A program made the translations under genes and the position numbers. The notes beneath the pieces were generated by a model. It worked only from the letters and a program-made list of their open reading frames with translations. It made no database searches and was not told where the DNA came from. Below, piece by piece: positions 17,397 to 25,414 of a stretch of DNA of 49,223 nt. Position 1 is the stretch's first letter. Each line of letters begins with the position of its first letter. Source of the DNA: a virus; the IMG/VR virus record IMGVR_UViG_3300027985_000505, positions 1 to 49,223 of that record; one strand, 5' to 3'.

Positions 17397-19142
17397 TTAT
17401 TCAAACGCGTCTTTGTTTCTCTTGTATGCTATATATGCGTCCATCATAGATGCTACTGGGTCAATTTTTTGGTCATACCTAGTTTTTAAAAGCTTACGAT
17501 TACCGTTATTATCCTCTAATGTAATACAGTTGCCCATGGCGAAAGACATTATATCTTCGTCAAACAATAGCATTCTTTCTTCTGAATACTTCTTTAATTC
17601 ACCTAAAGGAACGGATTCGGTTTTAGATCCTTGTATTACTTTTTCAACTCCAAAAGGGCCATTATCAGTGGCCCATCTCGCAACGAATTCTTTTGCATTA
17701 TATGGGTCATACCCGAAACACCTAATGTCGTAATCGCACTTAATTATATGAGCGTCAAGGTCGTCATACACATCATCCATATCCAAAACAGTACACTCTA
17801 GAACCACCAAACTGCCTTCTTCCATAAACTTATCATATTTAGTTCTCATAGCTAATGGTAATTTCGCCAAGGTTAATGATGAAATATAGTTTCTGGTTTT
17901 TACCCCAAAACAACCATCCGAGAGCGGAAATAAAAAAACAAACGCACAGAAATCATCCCCTTGAGAAAGGTCTGCTCCCATTGCGCATGGCATCTGCCAA
18001 TATTCTCGTTTTCGATGAGGTTGTATTTCATCATATGTAAAGTAATAAGTATACCCTTCCATAGGAAGTCCAAATCTTTTAGCCAATATATCGTTTCTGG
18101 CGGCTGGAGTTTTTTCAGCTCTTTCAACGTCAAGTTGATATGTTTCATAACTTACCGTCTTACCAATATTTGGGTTTGCCTTGAGCCACATTTCAGGGTT
18201 TGAAACCTCGTCAACAGAATCTAGCTTATACCACCATATAGACACATGTGGGTTAACATATTCACCTTTAAGAATATTCATTAACTCCATTTTGATTGTG
18301 TCACCACTACCATTTCGAACAGTACCCTCAGAGCTTGTAGCTACAATTAGATAATCATTGATTTTAGATGCGCCTTGTTCTATAGCTCCAATAACGTCTT
18401 CTCGAACGTCACCAGAAAGCCATTCATCGACCGTGGCAATTTTACATCTAAGCCCCTGTAGTTTATCAATACTCATGGGGCGTATTTCAATAATGGAATT
18501 TGTCAGAAAATTTTCGATTCCTTTTTTTGTGGACGTTAATTTTACTCGTTTAGCTTTTGATCCCGTTGTATTTTGAATTGAACCGGCTGTTAGAAATTTA
18601 AACAAGGGGCCTCTTGCTCTGGTTATGGCTGTTCTCAATGGTGATAATACTTCGTCCGCTAGTTTCATAGTTGGGGCGGTAGTAATTTGTTGTGTGGTCG
18701 ACGTATCTATGTTTTGAAAGTATGATTGAATGCTAGAATCATATAAAGATTTAGCTGCGCCTCTACCAACAATTAAATATTGTTTGTTGATTAATCGTTT
18801 TTTTATTCTTTTTTTTACATAGCGTCCACCATGCCCGTCTTCGTTTGGTTCATATACACTTCGTTCCACAAAATAATACCAACCAAGAGCCTGTTCCCCC
18901 CATAGTTTAAAACTATCTAACAACTCTAAATCAGAACCGTCAGTTAAGGTGAGTTCGTTTTCGCAATACCGCACCCATCCTTCCACTGCTTCGCTGTCAT
19001 AAAAAATACCAGGATTAGCAATTAACTCGTCAATCCGATTCATTTCCATAGACACTTCTTTATTTACTGGGATTAAACCGCTCGTTACGGCATCTCTGAA
19101 CATGCCGTAATATTTTGGAACGGCAGTGTTTGATAACGCCAT
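17397..19142 (-). CDS. terL: Terminase large subunit
   Basis: The 581-residue packaging motor has an ATPase domain with a deviant Walker A (VGRGAAKS, residues 125-132) and a Walker B ATVDEW (residues 236-241). The nuclease domain has its first aspartate in MGADLSQGDD (Asp391) and a second acidic site in the FGYDPYNAKE region. It cuts concatemers and pumps DNA through the portal. The gene directly precedes the portal gene, with overlapping stop and start (TAATG). The ATPase motif lacking the usual GKS/GKT is common in this terminase family. Confidence 0.93.
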   Translation of the reverse strand: MALSNTAVPKYYGMFRDAVTSGLIPVNKEVSMEMNRIDELIANPGIFYDSEAVEGWVRYCENELTLTDGSDLELLDSFKLWGEQALGWYYFVERSVYEPNEDGHGGRYVKKRIKKRLINKQYLIVGRGAAKSLYDSSIQSYFQNIDTSTTQQITTAPTMKLADEVLSPLRTAITRARGPLFKFLTAGSIQNTTGSKAKRVKLTSTKKGIENFLTNSIIEIRPMSIDKLQGLRCKIATVDEWLSGDVREDVIGAIEQGASKINDYLIVATSSEGTVRNGSGDTIKMELMNILKGEYVNPHVSIWWYKLDSVDEVSNPEMWLKANPNIGKTVSYETYQLDVERAEKTPAARNDILAKRFGLPMEGYTYYFTYDEIQPHRKREYWQMPCAMGADLSQGDDFCAFVFLFPLSDGCFGVKTRNYISSLTLAKLPLAMRTKYDKFMEEGSLVVLECTVLDMDDVYDDLDAHIIKCDYDIRCFGYDPYNAKEFVARWATDNGPFGVEKVIQGSKTESVPLGELKKYSEERMLLFDEDIMSFAMGNCITLEDNNGNRKLLKTRYDQKIDPVASMMDAYIAYKRNKDAFE

Positions 19143-19168
19143 GTGTTTTCTCCTTATTCTGGTATGAT

Positions 19169-19573
19169 TTACCCCTTCTTTAATTGTTTTATAGCTAGTG
19201 CTATTGCTACTGACGATGCTCCTATAGCCGTTACACTACCCCCGATTTCCAAAGCGTTTCGAACATTTTGGCGACCTTTAGAGATTGGTGGCTCGGTTAA
19301 TCGAGCATAGTTTTGTTCTAGATTCAGACGGGCGACTTTAGCTTTTAATTCGTCATCACTCATGTGTTTAAAGTCCGTTCTTGTTTTTGACGAGCTTTTA
19401 TATAAGGCCTCGTCTAGATCTTTTAAAGACTTAATTAGCTTACCAGTGTCGTCTAACGCCGACTTTGTCTTGTTCAGGTTTATTCTTTTTCCAGATGCTG
19501 AATTGGTAGATGGGGATCTTCTCTTACCCCACTTCATACCTATAATGCCATAATGGTATAGCTGATTATTCAT
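19169..19573 (-). CDS. Minor head protein with YHYGIIGMKWGKRR motif
   Basis: This 134-residue protein has an N-terminal YHYGIIGMKWGKRR motif, a hallmark of minor structural proteins in Clostridia phages. A helical middle (DDTGKLIKSLKDLDEALYKS, SDDELKAKVARLNLEQNYAR) and a C-terminal transmembrane helix (about residues 108-130) follow. The function is unknown; the motif probably serves as a capsid-targeting or assembly signal (inference). It lies between the head-tail connector and terminase genes. A related HYGVPKRSGRYPWG motif opens the RNA polymerase-like protein at 21680-24433. Confidence 0.7.
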   Translation of the reverse strand: MNNQLYHYGIIGMKWGKRRSPSTNSASGKRINLNKTKSALDDTGKLIKSLKDLDEALYKSSSKTRTDFKHMSDDELKAKVARLNLEQNYARLTEPPISKGRQNVRNALEIGGSVTAIGASSVAIALAIKQLKKG

Positions 19574-19586
19574 TATGTTTCACCTC

Positions 19587-19919
19587 TTACTTATCTACGT
19601 AGTCTTGGATTCGCCATTCCAACTCAGATATAGCTCGGTTAATAGCCTCAATTACCGATGCGCTTGACGGTGGGTCAAACACCAACTTTACTTTTAAATA
19701 TACGAATTGGATTATTAAAGCTAATAATTGGTTATCTAATATATAGTCAGACCATTTTTCGTTGCTAGATTGTATAAAAAAAACACCACTAGTAGTTACC
19801 CCTAGTTGTGTTAATATAGATAAATTAGTATTGATGTGCATTATAATATCATCATCAAAACTATGGTCGTCTTCCGAAATGGTAATTAACTTTTTTATAG
19901 ATGATAATATACTATCCAT
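19587..19919 (-). CDS. Head-tail connector protein (gp6-like adaptor)
   Basis: This all-helical protein of 110 residues has a DDDIIMHINTNLSILTQLGV segment, a helix around LLALIIQFVYLKVKLVFDPP and a C-terminal AINRAISELEWRIQDY helix. This matches the DNA-packaging/connector adaptor family (HK97 gp6-like), which forms a ring under the portal. Lying upstream of the terminase is a little unusual but recurs in Clostridia phages. An AAAGGAG site lies 3-4 bases before the ATG. Confidence 0.75.
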   Translation of the reverse strand: MDSILSSIKKLITISEDDHSFDDDIIMHINTNLSILTQLGVTTSGVFFIQSSNEKWSDYILDNQLLALIIQFVYLKVKLVFDPPSSASVIEAINRAISELEWRIQDYVDK

Positions 19920-19928
19920 ACTACTCCT

Positions 19929-20384
19929 TTACTTTTGAATCTCGATATATTTTTTCATACAGAAGCCCGTCATGTTTTGCTCAGTTACAACTTTGTAAAA
20001 ATCAGTGTGATCGCTCTCAATAATATTAAGTCTCGCTCTGGATTTAACGACAGCCATAATGTTAGAATTTGTTGATGGGTATTTACGTACATTTAGTACT
20101 GAACAATTTACCACTATACCTTTTTTTGGTCCCGATGGAGCATCCTCGATTTCATGTAATGTCTCCTTAGTCTGTCTATCAATATCGCCCTCTGATAACG
20201 TTGGAGTGGAATTAATAATTGTTTCTGTTTGGATTTGCTCGCTATCTTGTTGTTCTTCGCTAAATATATTGTCTGGGATAGACTCGTTAATGGTGGTTGT
20301 CGTACTTCTAACCCCCCACTGTTCTTCAGCGTTAATGTGCTGATTATAGATTTGACTAATATTGCGGTTTAGGTTGTTTCCCAT
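19929..20384 (-). CDS. SH3-domain protein of unknown function
   Basis: The protein has about 151 residues. Its C-terminal 60 residues form a bacterial SH3-like domain (VNCSVLNVRKYPSTNSNIMA ... GFCMKKYIEI). The N-terminal part is acidic and glutamine-rich without a signal peptide. The ATG at 20384 has an AAAGGAG site 6 bases upstream and is preferred to an upstream start at 20447 that overlaps the HNH gene. SH3 domains bind peptidoglycan peptides in many lysins, but no catalytic domain is present. A structural or wall-binding role is possible, not shown. Confidence 0.6.
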   Translation of the reverse strand: MGNNLNRNISQIYNQHINAEEQWGVRSTTTTINESIPDNIFSEEQQDSEQIQTETIINSTPTLSEGDIDRQTKETLHEIEDAPSGPKKGIVVNCSVLNVRKYPSTNSNIMAVVKSRARLNIIESDHTDFYKVVTEQNMTGFCMKKYIEIQK

Positions 20385-20406
20385 TTTTACTACTCCTTTA
20401 TAAAAA

Positions 20407-20820
20407 TTATTTAATCCAAGGGCAGGTGTCGTTCCTAACCCTATCAATCGGATTTTTACTTAATAATTGTGCGTCACCGTAATGGATCGCATTATGCGTG
20501 TCGAGTGTGGTTGATATTAGGTATTCTGGGTCTAATAAATATTCGTTTACTTCTTGTATGTCCGATAACTTAATCGGGTTCATATGGTGCACTATTATTT
20601 TACCAACTATTGGATACCCACTTACACCTAAATCATCGCCATTATCACGGACTATCACATGGTCGCGAACGCGTTTCCATTCCGCTGACTTATAAAACTT
20701 TTGATTAAACATTCGGTCAAAACCAAAAGTATCAACCCCGACTTGTCCGTTAAGTTTTAAATAATTATACTTTTCTTCGAACGTTAAAAAATCTAGTAGC
20801 CGAGAATATGTTTTAATCAT
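20407..20820 (-). CDS. HNH endonuclease
   Basis: The 137-residue protein has a W-x-x-R-x-x-VIVRDNGDDL start, an IIVHHMNPI His-His-Asn motif (about residues 88-96) and a C-terminal TLDTHNAIHYG segment, the beta-beta-alpha metal fold of HNH nucleases. HNH genes beside terminase genes are typical of cos-type siphophages, where the HNH protein assists terminase in cutting cos. The start overlaps the end of the small terminase gene by 8 bp, suggesting coupled translation. Confidence 0.85.
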   Translation of the reverse strand: MIKTYSRLLDFLTFEEKYNYLKLNGQVGVDTFGFDRMFNQKFYKSAEWKRVRDHVIVRDNGDDLGVSGYPIVGKIIVHHMNPIKLSDIQEVNEYLLDPEYLISTTLDTHNAIHYGDAQLLSKNPIDRVRNDTCPWIK

Positions 20821-21148
20821 CGTTGTCAGATACCCCGCTATACGACCTCATTGCGGCTAAAACCTCTTCATACATTAGTTCTTGTTTATCTAAAGAATTT
20901 AATGCTTTAGTTTTAGCGTCTAAAAGTTTGGCTTGCTTCTCCAAAATATCTTTTTCAAGTCGGTCTTTGGTTGAGCCAATTTTTAAATAATGTGTTATTA
21001 CTTGTGATGAGGCGGTTCCATTTCTTAACTGTTCTTCAGCAAGATCCACAGCATATGATACTAACTGATTTTCTCGTGCCTCTGGGGTAAGGGCGGGTCT
21101 AGTTTTTCGTGAAGCCCCAGAAGAAGTGTTGGTTTTACTTTTAATCAT
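20813..21148 (-). CDS. terS: Probable terminase small subunit
   Basis: This basic, helical protein of 111 residues has a PALTPEARENQLVSYAVDLA segment, then AEEQLRNGTASSQVITHYLK and a coiled-coil KDRLEKDILEKQAKLLDAKT. This order matches proteins encoded at the terminase small-subunit position in Clostridia phages. It is upstream of the HNH and large terminase genes and just downstream of the cos-like region. DNA recognition at cos is inferred; a classic helix-turn-helix is not obvious. Confidence 0.6.
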   Translation of the reverse strand: MIKSKTNTSSGASRKTRPALTPEARENQLVSYAVDLAEEQLRNGTASSQVITHYLKIGSTKDRLEKDILEKQAKLLDAKTKALNSLDKQELMYEEVLAAMRSYSGVSDNDD

Positions 21149-21184
21149 TTCTACTGTCCTCTCGATGTAATTAAAAATCGTTGC

Positions 21185-21282
21185 TAGTAGACTTATATCG
21201 CCGGTACAAAGTCGATTATATTTGAAAGGAGAAATATAAAACGTGAAAAAGGGTTCATAATACCGGCGATATAAGTCTACTA
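21185..21282. repeat. Perfect 22-bp inverted repeat with 54-bp loop, upstream of terS
   Basis: Bases 21185-21206 are the exact reverse complement of 21261-21282 (core GACTTATATCGCCGG). The loop holds, on the plus strand, a good AAAGGAG site and a five-codon frame starting GTG at 21243 and ending TAA at 21258-21260 (peptide MKKGS). The arms are GC-richer than the surroundings. It may be a terminase-binding or cos-flanking element, or the footprint of a small mobile element. Confidence 0.9.
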
Positions 21283-21299
21283 AAGTTAAAAGTTTCTAC

Positions 21300-21385
21300 A
21301 AAAAGCACCCCCGGGGAATTTTTAAGGAGGGTCGCGAAGAAGTAGGGGGTGTATAATTTAGCACCCCCTCCCCCTTATTAAAGAA
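21300..21385. other. Candidate cos (packaging) region
   Basis: In an AT-rich gap beside terS, this stretch is strikingly GC-rich. GCACCCCCGGGG (21305-21316) is followed by AGGGGGTG ... CACCCCCT, which can form a hairpin (about 21342-21368). The AGCACCCCC string occurs twice. GC-rich cohesive-end sites beside terS and an HNH gene are normal for cos phages. The exact cut site cannot be read from sequence alone. Confidence 0.5.
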
Positions 21386-21433
21386 ATAATAAATTAAAGT
21401 TAAACACAGGTTTATTAAACATATACATTTAAA

Positions 21434-21673
21434 TTATTGATTAGAAATTTTCTTATATATATTTCTAAAATCATATTTTATTATCTCATCAATTGCTCTT
21501 TCTATTTCTAAATTGTTTTCTTCTTCTGATAATTGTTCCGAGGTTCTAGCAATTCTTCCTAGATAAGAGCATGAATTATAACCTTTTTCTGTATCGAACA
21601 TAAACCAAGAAGTGAATTCGGTAAATGGATTATACGGATTATCAATGGTGGTTATCATAAAAGTGTGGTCCAT
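21434..21673 (-). CDS. Conserved small protein beside the RNA polymerase-like gene
   Basis: This 79-residue protein is rich in aromatic residues (TTIDNPYNPFTEFTSWFMFD) with an acidic helical C-terminus (EIERAIDEIIKYDFRNIYKK). It begins 6 bp after the RNA polymerase-like gene, with an AAAGGAGTG site, so it is probably co-translated and may be a partner. From memory, the same small protein accompanies the same large gene in related phages. The function is unknown. Confidence 0.65.
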   Translation of the reverse strand: MDHTFMITTIDNPYNPFTEFTSWFMFDTEKGYNSCSYLGRIARTSEQLSEEENNLEIERAIDEIIKYDFRNIYKKISNQ

Positions 21674-21679
21674 TTATAC

Positions 21680-24433
21680 TCACTCCTTTCCATTAATGTA
21701 TTTAGATACGGTGGCCGACGAAACGCCTAGAGCGGTAGCTATTTCTTTTGTGCTGTAATTAGAAGAGCTCATGTGTTTTATCTTGTTAATTTTAGCATCA
21801 CTTAAAGTTGTAGACGAACGAGGTGTCGCTCTTTGTCGTAAACTATCAATGTCAGCATGATTAATAATTGTACTAAGTTGGTTTTCGCTTATTGCTCCTG
21901 ATTGAATAGCTTCCCATTCTTTATCTGTGATGTTTATTAATTGTCTTTGCGCCCCTACAGTAGTTCTAGCGGTGGTTAGCGCTTGTTGTTTTATTTTCTT
22001 TAATTCGCTTTTGGTCAGATCCGGATTACTTTGCTGTTTAGCAGTTACTATGCCGTTTGCCATTATTTGTGCTTGTCGTTCCCTAGGCGCGTTCTTAAGA
22101 GACACATTAAGCTTTGATAATAAAGAGGATACTTCATCAGCATAAATTGTTTTAGCAGATGCGTCGTACTTCATGTTACCAGTGCTTATCATCTCTTTTC
22201 GCGCCTGGTTAGCAAGTGATTTCATCTTATTAGCATAATTAGCATATACTTCTTCCTGGGGGGTACCTGATGATAACAGGTGGGCGTCTTTTACTTCTGC
22301 CATCTTAGTGCTAGCTTGCATACGAGCAGTCATTGTTCCTGTTTTTTTATTAAAATATTCCTCGTGTACTTCCTTATAACTAACTTCACCAGTCTCTTTA
22401 TCAATTATAGGGCTACCTTTTCTTTTTAACACAGAGGTTTCAGATTTAGCCCTAGAAATTAATGTGGCCGCCCCTTCATGATATTTACCGTCATTGTCGA
22501 TAGTTCCTTGATATTTCTTTTTTAATGATGCTATATTATTATCAGACGCACTTTGTTTATAATCTAGATTATGTTTAGCGGCATCAATAACCACCATACT
22601 ATGTCTAACGGCTCTTGCTAATTCGTCTTGGGTTGCTCCTTTTAAAGTCATATCGGTAATTAAATTAGAAATTTTACCCATCTCAGTTTGAGTGTTTTTC
22701 ATTACTTTAAAAGACCCCTCTTTTTTACCACCATATTCAAACTTCGGGTCAAAACCTTCAAGACCTTTTAATGGAGGGGTTGATGATATTTTAATTTTGT
22801 TTCCGGTTGGAATAACCATAACAGTGTCCCCATCAAAGTCTGCCCCGGAAAGCCTTTCTGCAACTTTACCGTTTATACCCACTGCGTCAGTCGACGTATT
22901 TCCTAATACTTTTCTCGAGTCGGTATGTTTGTTATTTACTGTTAATATGGGGATTTCAAAAGTACCACCATGAGGGTAACGAATAAGAGCTACTTTTTCG
23001 CCATTTTCATAATTAGGAGCATATACTTCATTATCTTTTAATGACGGAATAGGTATTATTACTTGATATTTTTGTCTAGGTAATGCTGCTGCTTGTAAAT
23101 GGACGGCTGCCGCATCACAATCATCAGAAAAAGATTTTAATAACGCTTTTTTTACAGTCGGATTTGTTAATGAGCATATTTCATCAAACTCCGCTTGTTT
23201 ATCAGCTTCAGATAAACCAAGTTGTTTTTTTATAAGAGTTATATTTTGTTTTGAAAGAAATTGAGATGGTAATTTATCGCTCCAATCATTCCAATCTCCT
23301 TCTTCAGCTCTCTTATTAATTAGGGAAAGTTGTTTTTTACCGTTTTTATCATAATAATAACTTTGACCACCAGTTGTTTTTATAGGGTCGTTCGGGTCTA
23401 CTACGCCTTCTTTAATTAGTGAACCAAAAGGATTATCAGGATCATCACTTATTTTTTTTAAAACGTCTCGTTTTTCAACATTCTTTTTTTTATTAGTATT
23501 AAAAACAATATCTACACCATCTGGTAAATTATCCGAATACACAGCCATCCCTTTTATATATCGGTCATTATCAACTAATATACGAACTTGAGCATAACGT
23601 GATTTACCTAACGAAAGATCGTCGACGCCTCTTCGAATTTCTACTAATCCGTCTTTTTCAACTCCGCCGTCTTCGGCATAACGAATTTGTAAGCGTTTTG
23701 AATCCATACTTTTTGGGTATACAAATTTTGGGTCGAAGGTTTCTCCTCCATCATGAGACACATAATCTCTAACCGATTGTATGTTCGGGTTATTGAATAT
23801 TTCTTTATGTTCTGTTCCAGGAGGACAAAGAACCTGAATGTTTGTCTGTTTACCAGGATTAGTTACTTGCGGAACTCCTCCACCGTAAACCTCATATCCG
23901 TCCAAATATAACATATATAAAGCTTGCTTCATTTTTTCTTTGGATACACCTAGTTCTTTTTCGACTCCCACACCAACATCAATCATGCCTTTTTCGTCAA
24001 CTTGTTTTTTTAGAAATTCAGCTGTCGTTTTAGCTTGGTTCATACGAGCTTCCGAATTATCGTTTAACAAAGACCGAACCGAGGAATCATTATCATAACC
24101 CATTTTAGTAGCAATATCTTGTAGACTATATCCTTTTTCACGAAGTCCTTTAGCAGTAGCAACTTCTAAAGAACGACGTTCATCTTTAGCCAAACTTAGT
24201 TGCGTTCTCAACTGAGTGGTAGACAAACCCATTGTTTTAGCAATTGCAGTGTCGCCTCGCCAAACTTTACCATCATCGTCTTTATATGTGGCGCCTTGTT
24301 TTCTAAGTTCTTCGACTCTACTTAAGAAGTCCCCGCTATGTTGGTATGGACTATCGCCAGACCCCCAAGGATAACGACCAGAACGTTTTGGTACACCATA
24401 ATGTAATAAGTAATCTTTTTCGAAAGGACACAT
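21680..24433 (-). CDS. DFDGD-type (two-barrel) RNA polymerase-like protein
   Basis: The 917-residue protein has GADFDGDTVMVIP at about 530-542, the metal-binding signature of two-barrel RNA polymerases (cellular beta-prime, YonO of SPbeta, crAss-like phage RNAP). It is preceded by ALIRYPHGGTFEIPIL (482-497), comparable to the beta-prime segment before NADFDGD. Helix-turn-helix-like segments lie at about 60-82, 100-125 and 890-915 (STKEIATALGVSSATVSKYI). The N-terminus (HYGVPKRSGRYPWGSG) resembles the motif of the minor head protein, hinting at packaging in the virion. A role in transcribing phage genes is inferred. The gene lies between nuclease genes and the cos/terminase region, in a transcription unit headed by a repeated phage promoter-like element. 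Confidence 0.7.
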   Translation of the reverse strand: MCPFEKDYLLHYGVPKRSGRYPWGSGDSPYQHSGDFLSRVEELRKQGATYKDDDGKVWRGDTAIAKTMGLSTTQLRTQLSLAKDERRSLEVATAKGLREKGYSLQDIATKMGYDNDSSVRSLLNDNSEARMNQAKTTAEFLKKQVDEKGMIDVGVGVEKELGVSKEKMKQALYMLYLDGYEVYGGGVPQVTNPGKQTNIQVLCPPGTEHKEIFNNPNIQSVRDYVSHDGGETFDPKFVYPKSMDSKRLQIRYAEDGGVEKDGLVEIRRGVDDLSLGKSRYAQVRILVDNDRYIKGMAVYSDNLPDGVDIVFNTNKKKNVEKRDVLKKISDDPDNPFGSLIKEGVVDPNDPIKTTGGQSYYYDKNGKKQLSLINKRAEEGDWNDWSDKLPSQFLSKQNITLIKKQLGLSEADKQAEFDEICSLTNPTVKKALLKSFSDDCDAAAVHLQAAALPRQKYQVIIPIPSLKDNEVYAPNYENGEKVALIRYPHGGTFEIPILTVNNKHTDSRKVLGNTSTDAVGINGKVAERLSGADFDGDTVMVIPTGNKIKISSTPPLKGLEGFDPKFEYGGKKEGSFKVMKNTQTEMGKISNLITDMTLKGATQDELARAVRHSMVVIDAAKHNLDYKQSASDNNIASLKKKYQGTIDNDGKYHEGAATLISRAKSETSVLKRKGSPIIDKETGEVSYKEVHEEYFNKKTGTMTARMQASTKMAEVKDAHLLSSGTPQEEVYANYANKMKSLANQARKEMISTGNMKYDASAKTIYADEVSSLLSKLNVSLKNAPRERQAQIMANGIVTAKQQSNPDLTKSELKKIKQQALTTARTTVGAQRQLINITDKEWEAIQSGAISENQLSTIINHADIDSLRQRATPRSSTTLSDAKINKIKHMSSSNYSTKEIATALGVSSATVSKYINGKE

Positions 24434-24435
24434 AC

Positions 24436-24996
24436 TTATAATGCCTCCTCTAATTTTATTTTTGTTATAATTTTATCAAAGGTTATAATTTTATCCATAA
24501 CTGGAACTATGTCTTCGGTAGTAGGATTACAAACTATAATCCCATCGTTTTGATATATTCTTAATTCTATTTCAATATCAGATGGTTTAATTTTATATTC
24601 TAAACAAAACAACGCTGTATAAATAATTAGTTGTTTTATATTTGCCGGAGTAACCCCGGACTTATAATCGTGGATCCGAAGCACTCCGTTCCTGAAAGAA
24701 ATAGCGTCAGCGGTCCCAAAACAATTTTCTGAATAATATAAAACTTGTTCTGGTGTCATCTTAAACCCAATAGCATCGTTAATATACATATTTAAGGTTT
24801 TTTGTGATTTTGGAAGTTTTTGTCTTAATTTAATACAGCGAGCTGCAAAATCATGAAGTTCAGTGCCTTTTTGAACTGCCAATAATTTTGAAAAGACATC
24901 GGCGACTTTTTGTTCATCATAATTTATCCAATGATATTTACTTGCGCCGAGAAACGCGTGTTGTCCTTCGAGGTTGAAATGTTTGTTGAAGTTCAT
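24436..24996 (-). CDS. PD-(D/E)XK nuclease (RecB/Cas4-like exonuclease)
   Basis: This protein of about 186 residues carries the RecB-type motif set: an early helix with His (KGTELHDFAARC), then FGTADAISFRNGVLRIHDYK with the catalytic Asp and the D-x-K pair, followed by KQLIIYTALF (the Q-x-x-x-Y helix). It probably acts on phage DNA ends in replication or recombination. The ATG at 24996 has AGGAG at good spacing and makes a 59-bp overlap with the VRR-NUC gene; a longer version from 25050 is less likely. It ends 2 bp before the RNA polymerase-like gene. Confidence 0.8.
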   Translation of the reverse strand: MNFNKHFNLEGQHAFLGASKYHWINYDEQKVADVFSKLLAVQKGTELHDFAARCIKLRQKLPKSQKTLNMYINDAIGFKMTPEQVLYYSENCFGTADAISFRNGVLRIHDYKSGVTPANIKQLIIYTALFCLEYKIKPSDIEIELRIYQNDGIIVCNPTTEDIVPVMDKIITFDKIITKIKLEEAL

Positions 24997-25267
24997 ATAA
25001 TATCTCCTCTTCATTTTCGGGACATATAAATCTTGAAAATGACATCTCATTCATACGCCCTACATAGAATTCTTGATTTGGTTGTTTATTAGCCACTTTT
25101 GTTTTTTTACATTCTAAAGAAGCCCAATTTTTATTATGAAGAATTAGTAAATCCGGAATACCTTGTATCTGGTCCATTTTAAATACCATACAATCGGGGA
25201 ACATTATTTTTAAACGTTTAACAAGCCTGTCTTGAAACCCGCTTTCTAACCTAGAACTTCTAGCCAT
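24938..25267 (-). CDS. VRR-NUC domain nuclease
   Basis: This protein of about 109 residues starts MARSSRLESGFQDRLVKRLK and carries QGIPDLLILHNKNWASLECK with the PD...E-x-K catalytic pattern of VRR-NUC nucleases. Stand-alone versions in phages act as structure-specific endonucleases in replication/recombination modules. The ATG at 25267 has AAGGAG 8 bases upstream; the 34 residues in frame before it are encoded by leader and terminator sequence and are not a real extension. It is the first gene after a promoter-like element and an attenuator hairpin. Confidence 0.8.
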   Translation of the reverse strand: MARSSRLESGFQDRLVKRLKIMFPDCMVFKMDQIQGIPDLLILHNKNWASLECKKTKVANKQPNQEFYVGRMNEMSFSRFICPENEEEILYELQQTFQPRRTTRVSRRK

Positions 25268-25295
25268 ATTTGAGCTCCTTTCTTTTTTAATAAAA

Positions 25296-25340
25296 ATAAA
25301 AAAGAGAAAGTAATATAGTGCATATTTTAACTTTCTCTTC
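25296..25340 (-). terminator. Promoter-proximal hairpin (attenuator or short RNA) ahead of the VRR-NUC gene
   Basis: An 8-bp stem GAGAAAGT / ACTTTCTC (25304-25311 and 25330-25337) with an additional AATAT/ATATT inner stem is followed on the minus strand by TTTTTTATTTTT. The 5' arm begins 3 bases after the -10-like TTTTATG of the upstream element, so a transcript starting there would be a terminated RNA of about 40 nt unless read through. Confidence 0.65.
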
Positions 25341-25364
25341 ATAAAAGGGCATGTTTTTTTCGCG
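25341..25364 (-). promoter_or_regulatory. Repeated phage promoter-like element, copy 1 (TTTTAT variant)
   Basis: Minus-strand CGCG (25361-25364), exactly 14 bp, TTTTAT (25346-25341), then G. It has the same geometry as nine other copies and heads the nuclease/RNA polymerase-like operon. Confidence 0.6.
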
Positions 25365-25365
25365 T

Positions 25366-25398
25366 GCAAAAAAACAGAGACACACTTCAGTATCTCTG
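25366..25398 (-). terminator. Terminator after the PASTA protein gene
   Basis: The minus strand reads CAGAGA - 12-base loop - TCTCTG followed by TTTTTTTG (stem arms 25375-25380 and 25393-25398). It separates the upstream gene from the promoter-like element that begins two bases further on. Confidence 0.75.
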
Positions 25399-25414
25399 CT
25401 TAATAAAAATATTT

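Noticed and set aside
21243-21260. Five-codon peptide MKKGS as a leader peptide gene
   Set aside because: It has a good ribosome binding site, but it is on the plus strand with no gene behind it and no visible promoter; recorded only as part of the inverted repeat.
24938-25369. 143-residue version of the VRR-NUC protein with a hydrophobic N-terminus
   Set aside because: The extra 34 residues are encoded by the promoter-like element, the hairpin and its T-tract; the ATG at 25267 has the proper ribosome binding site.
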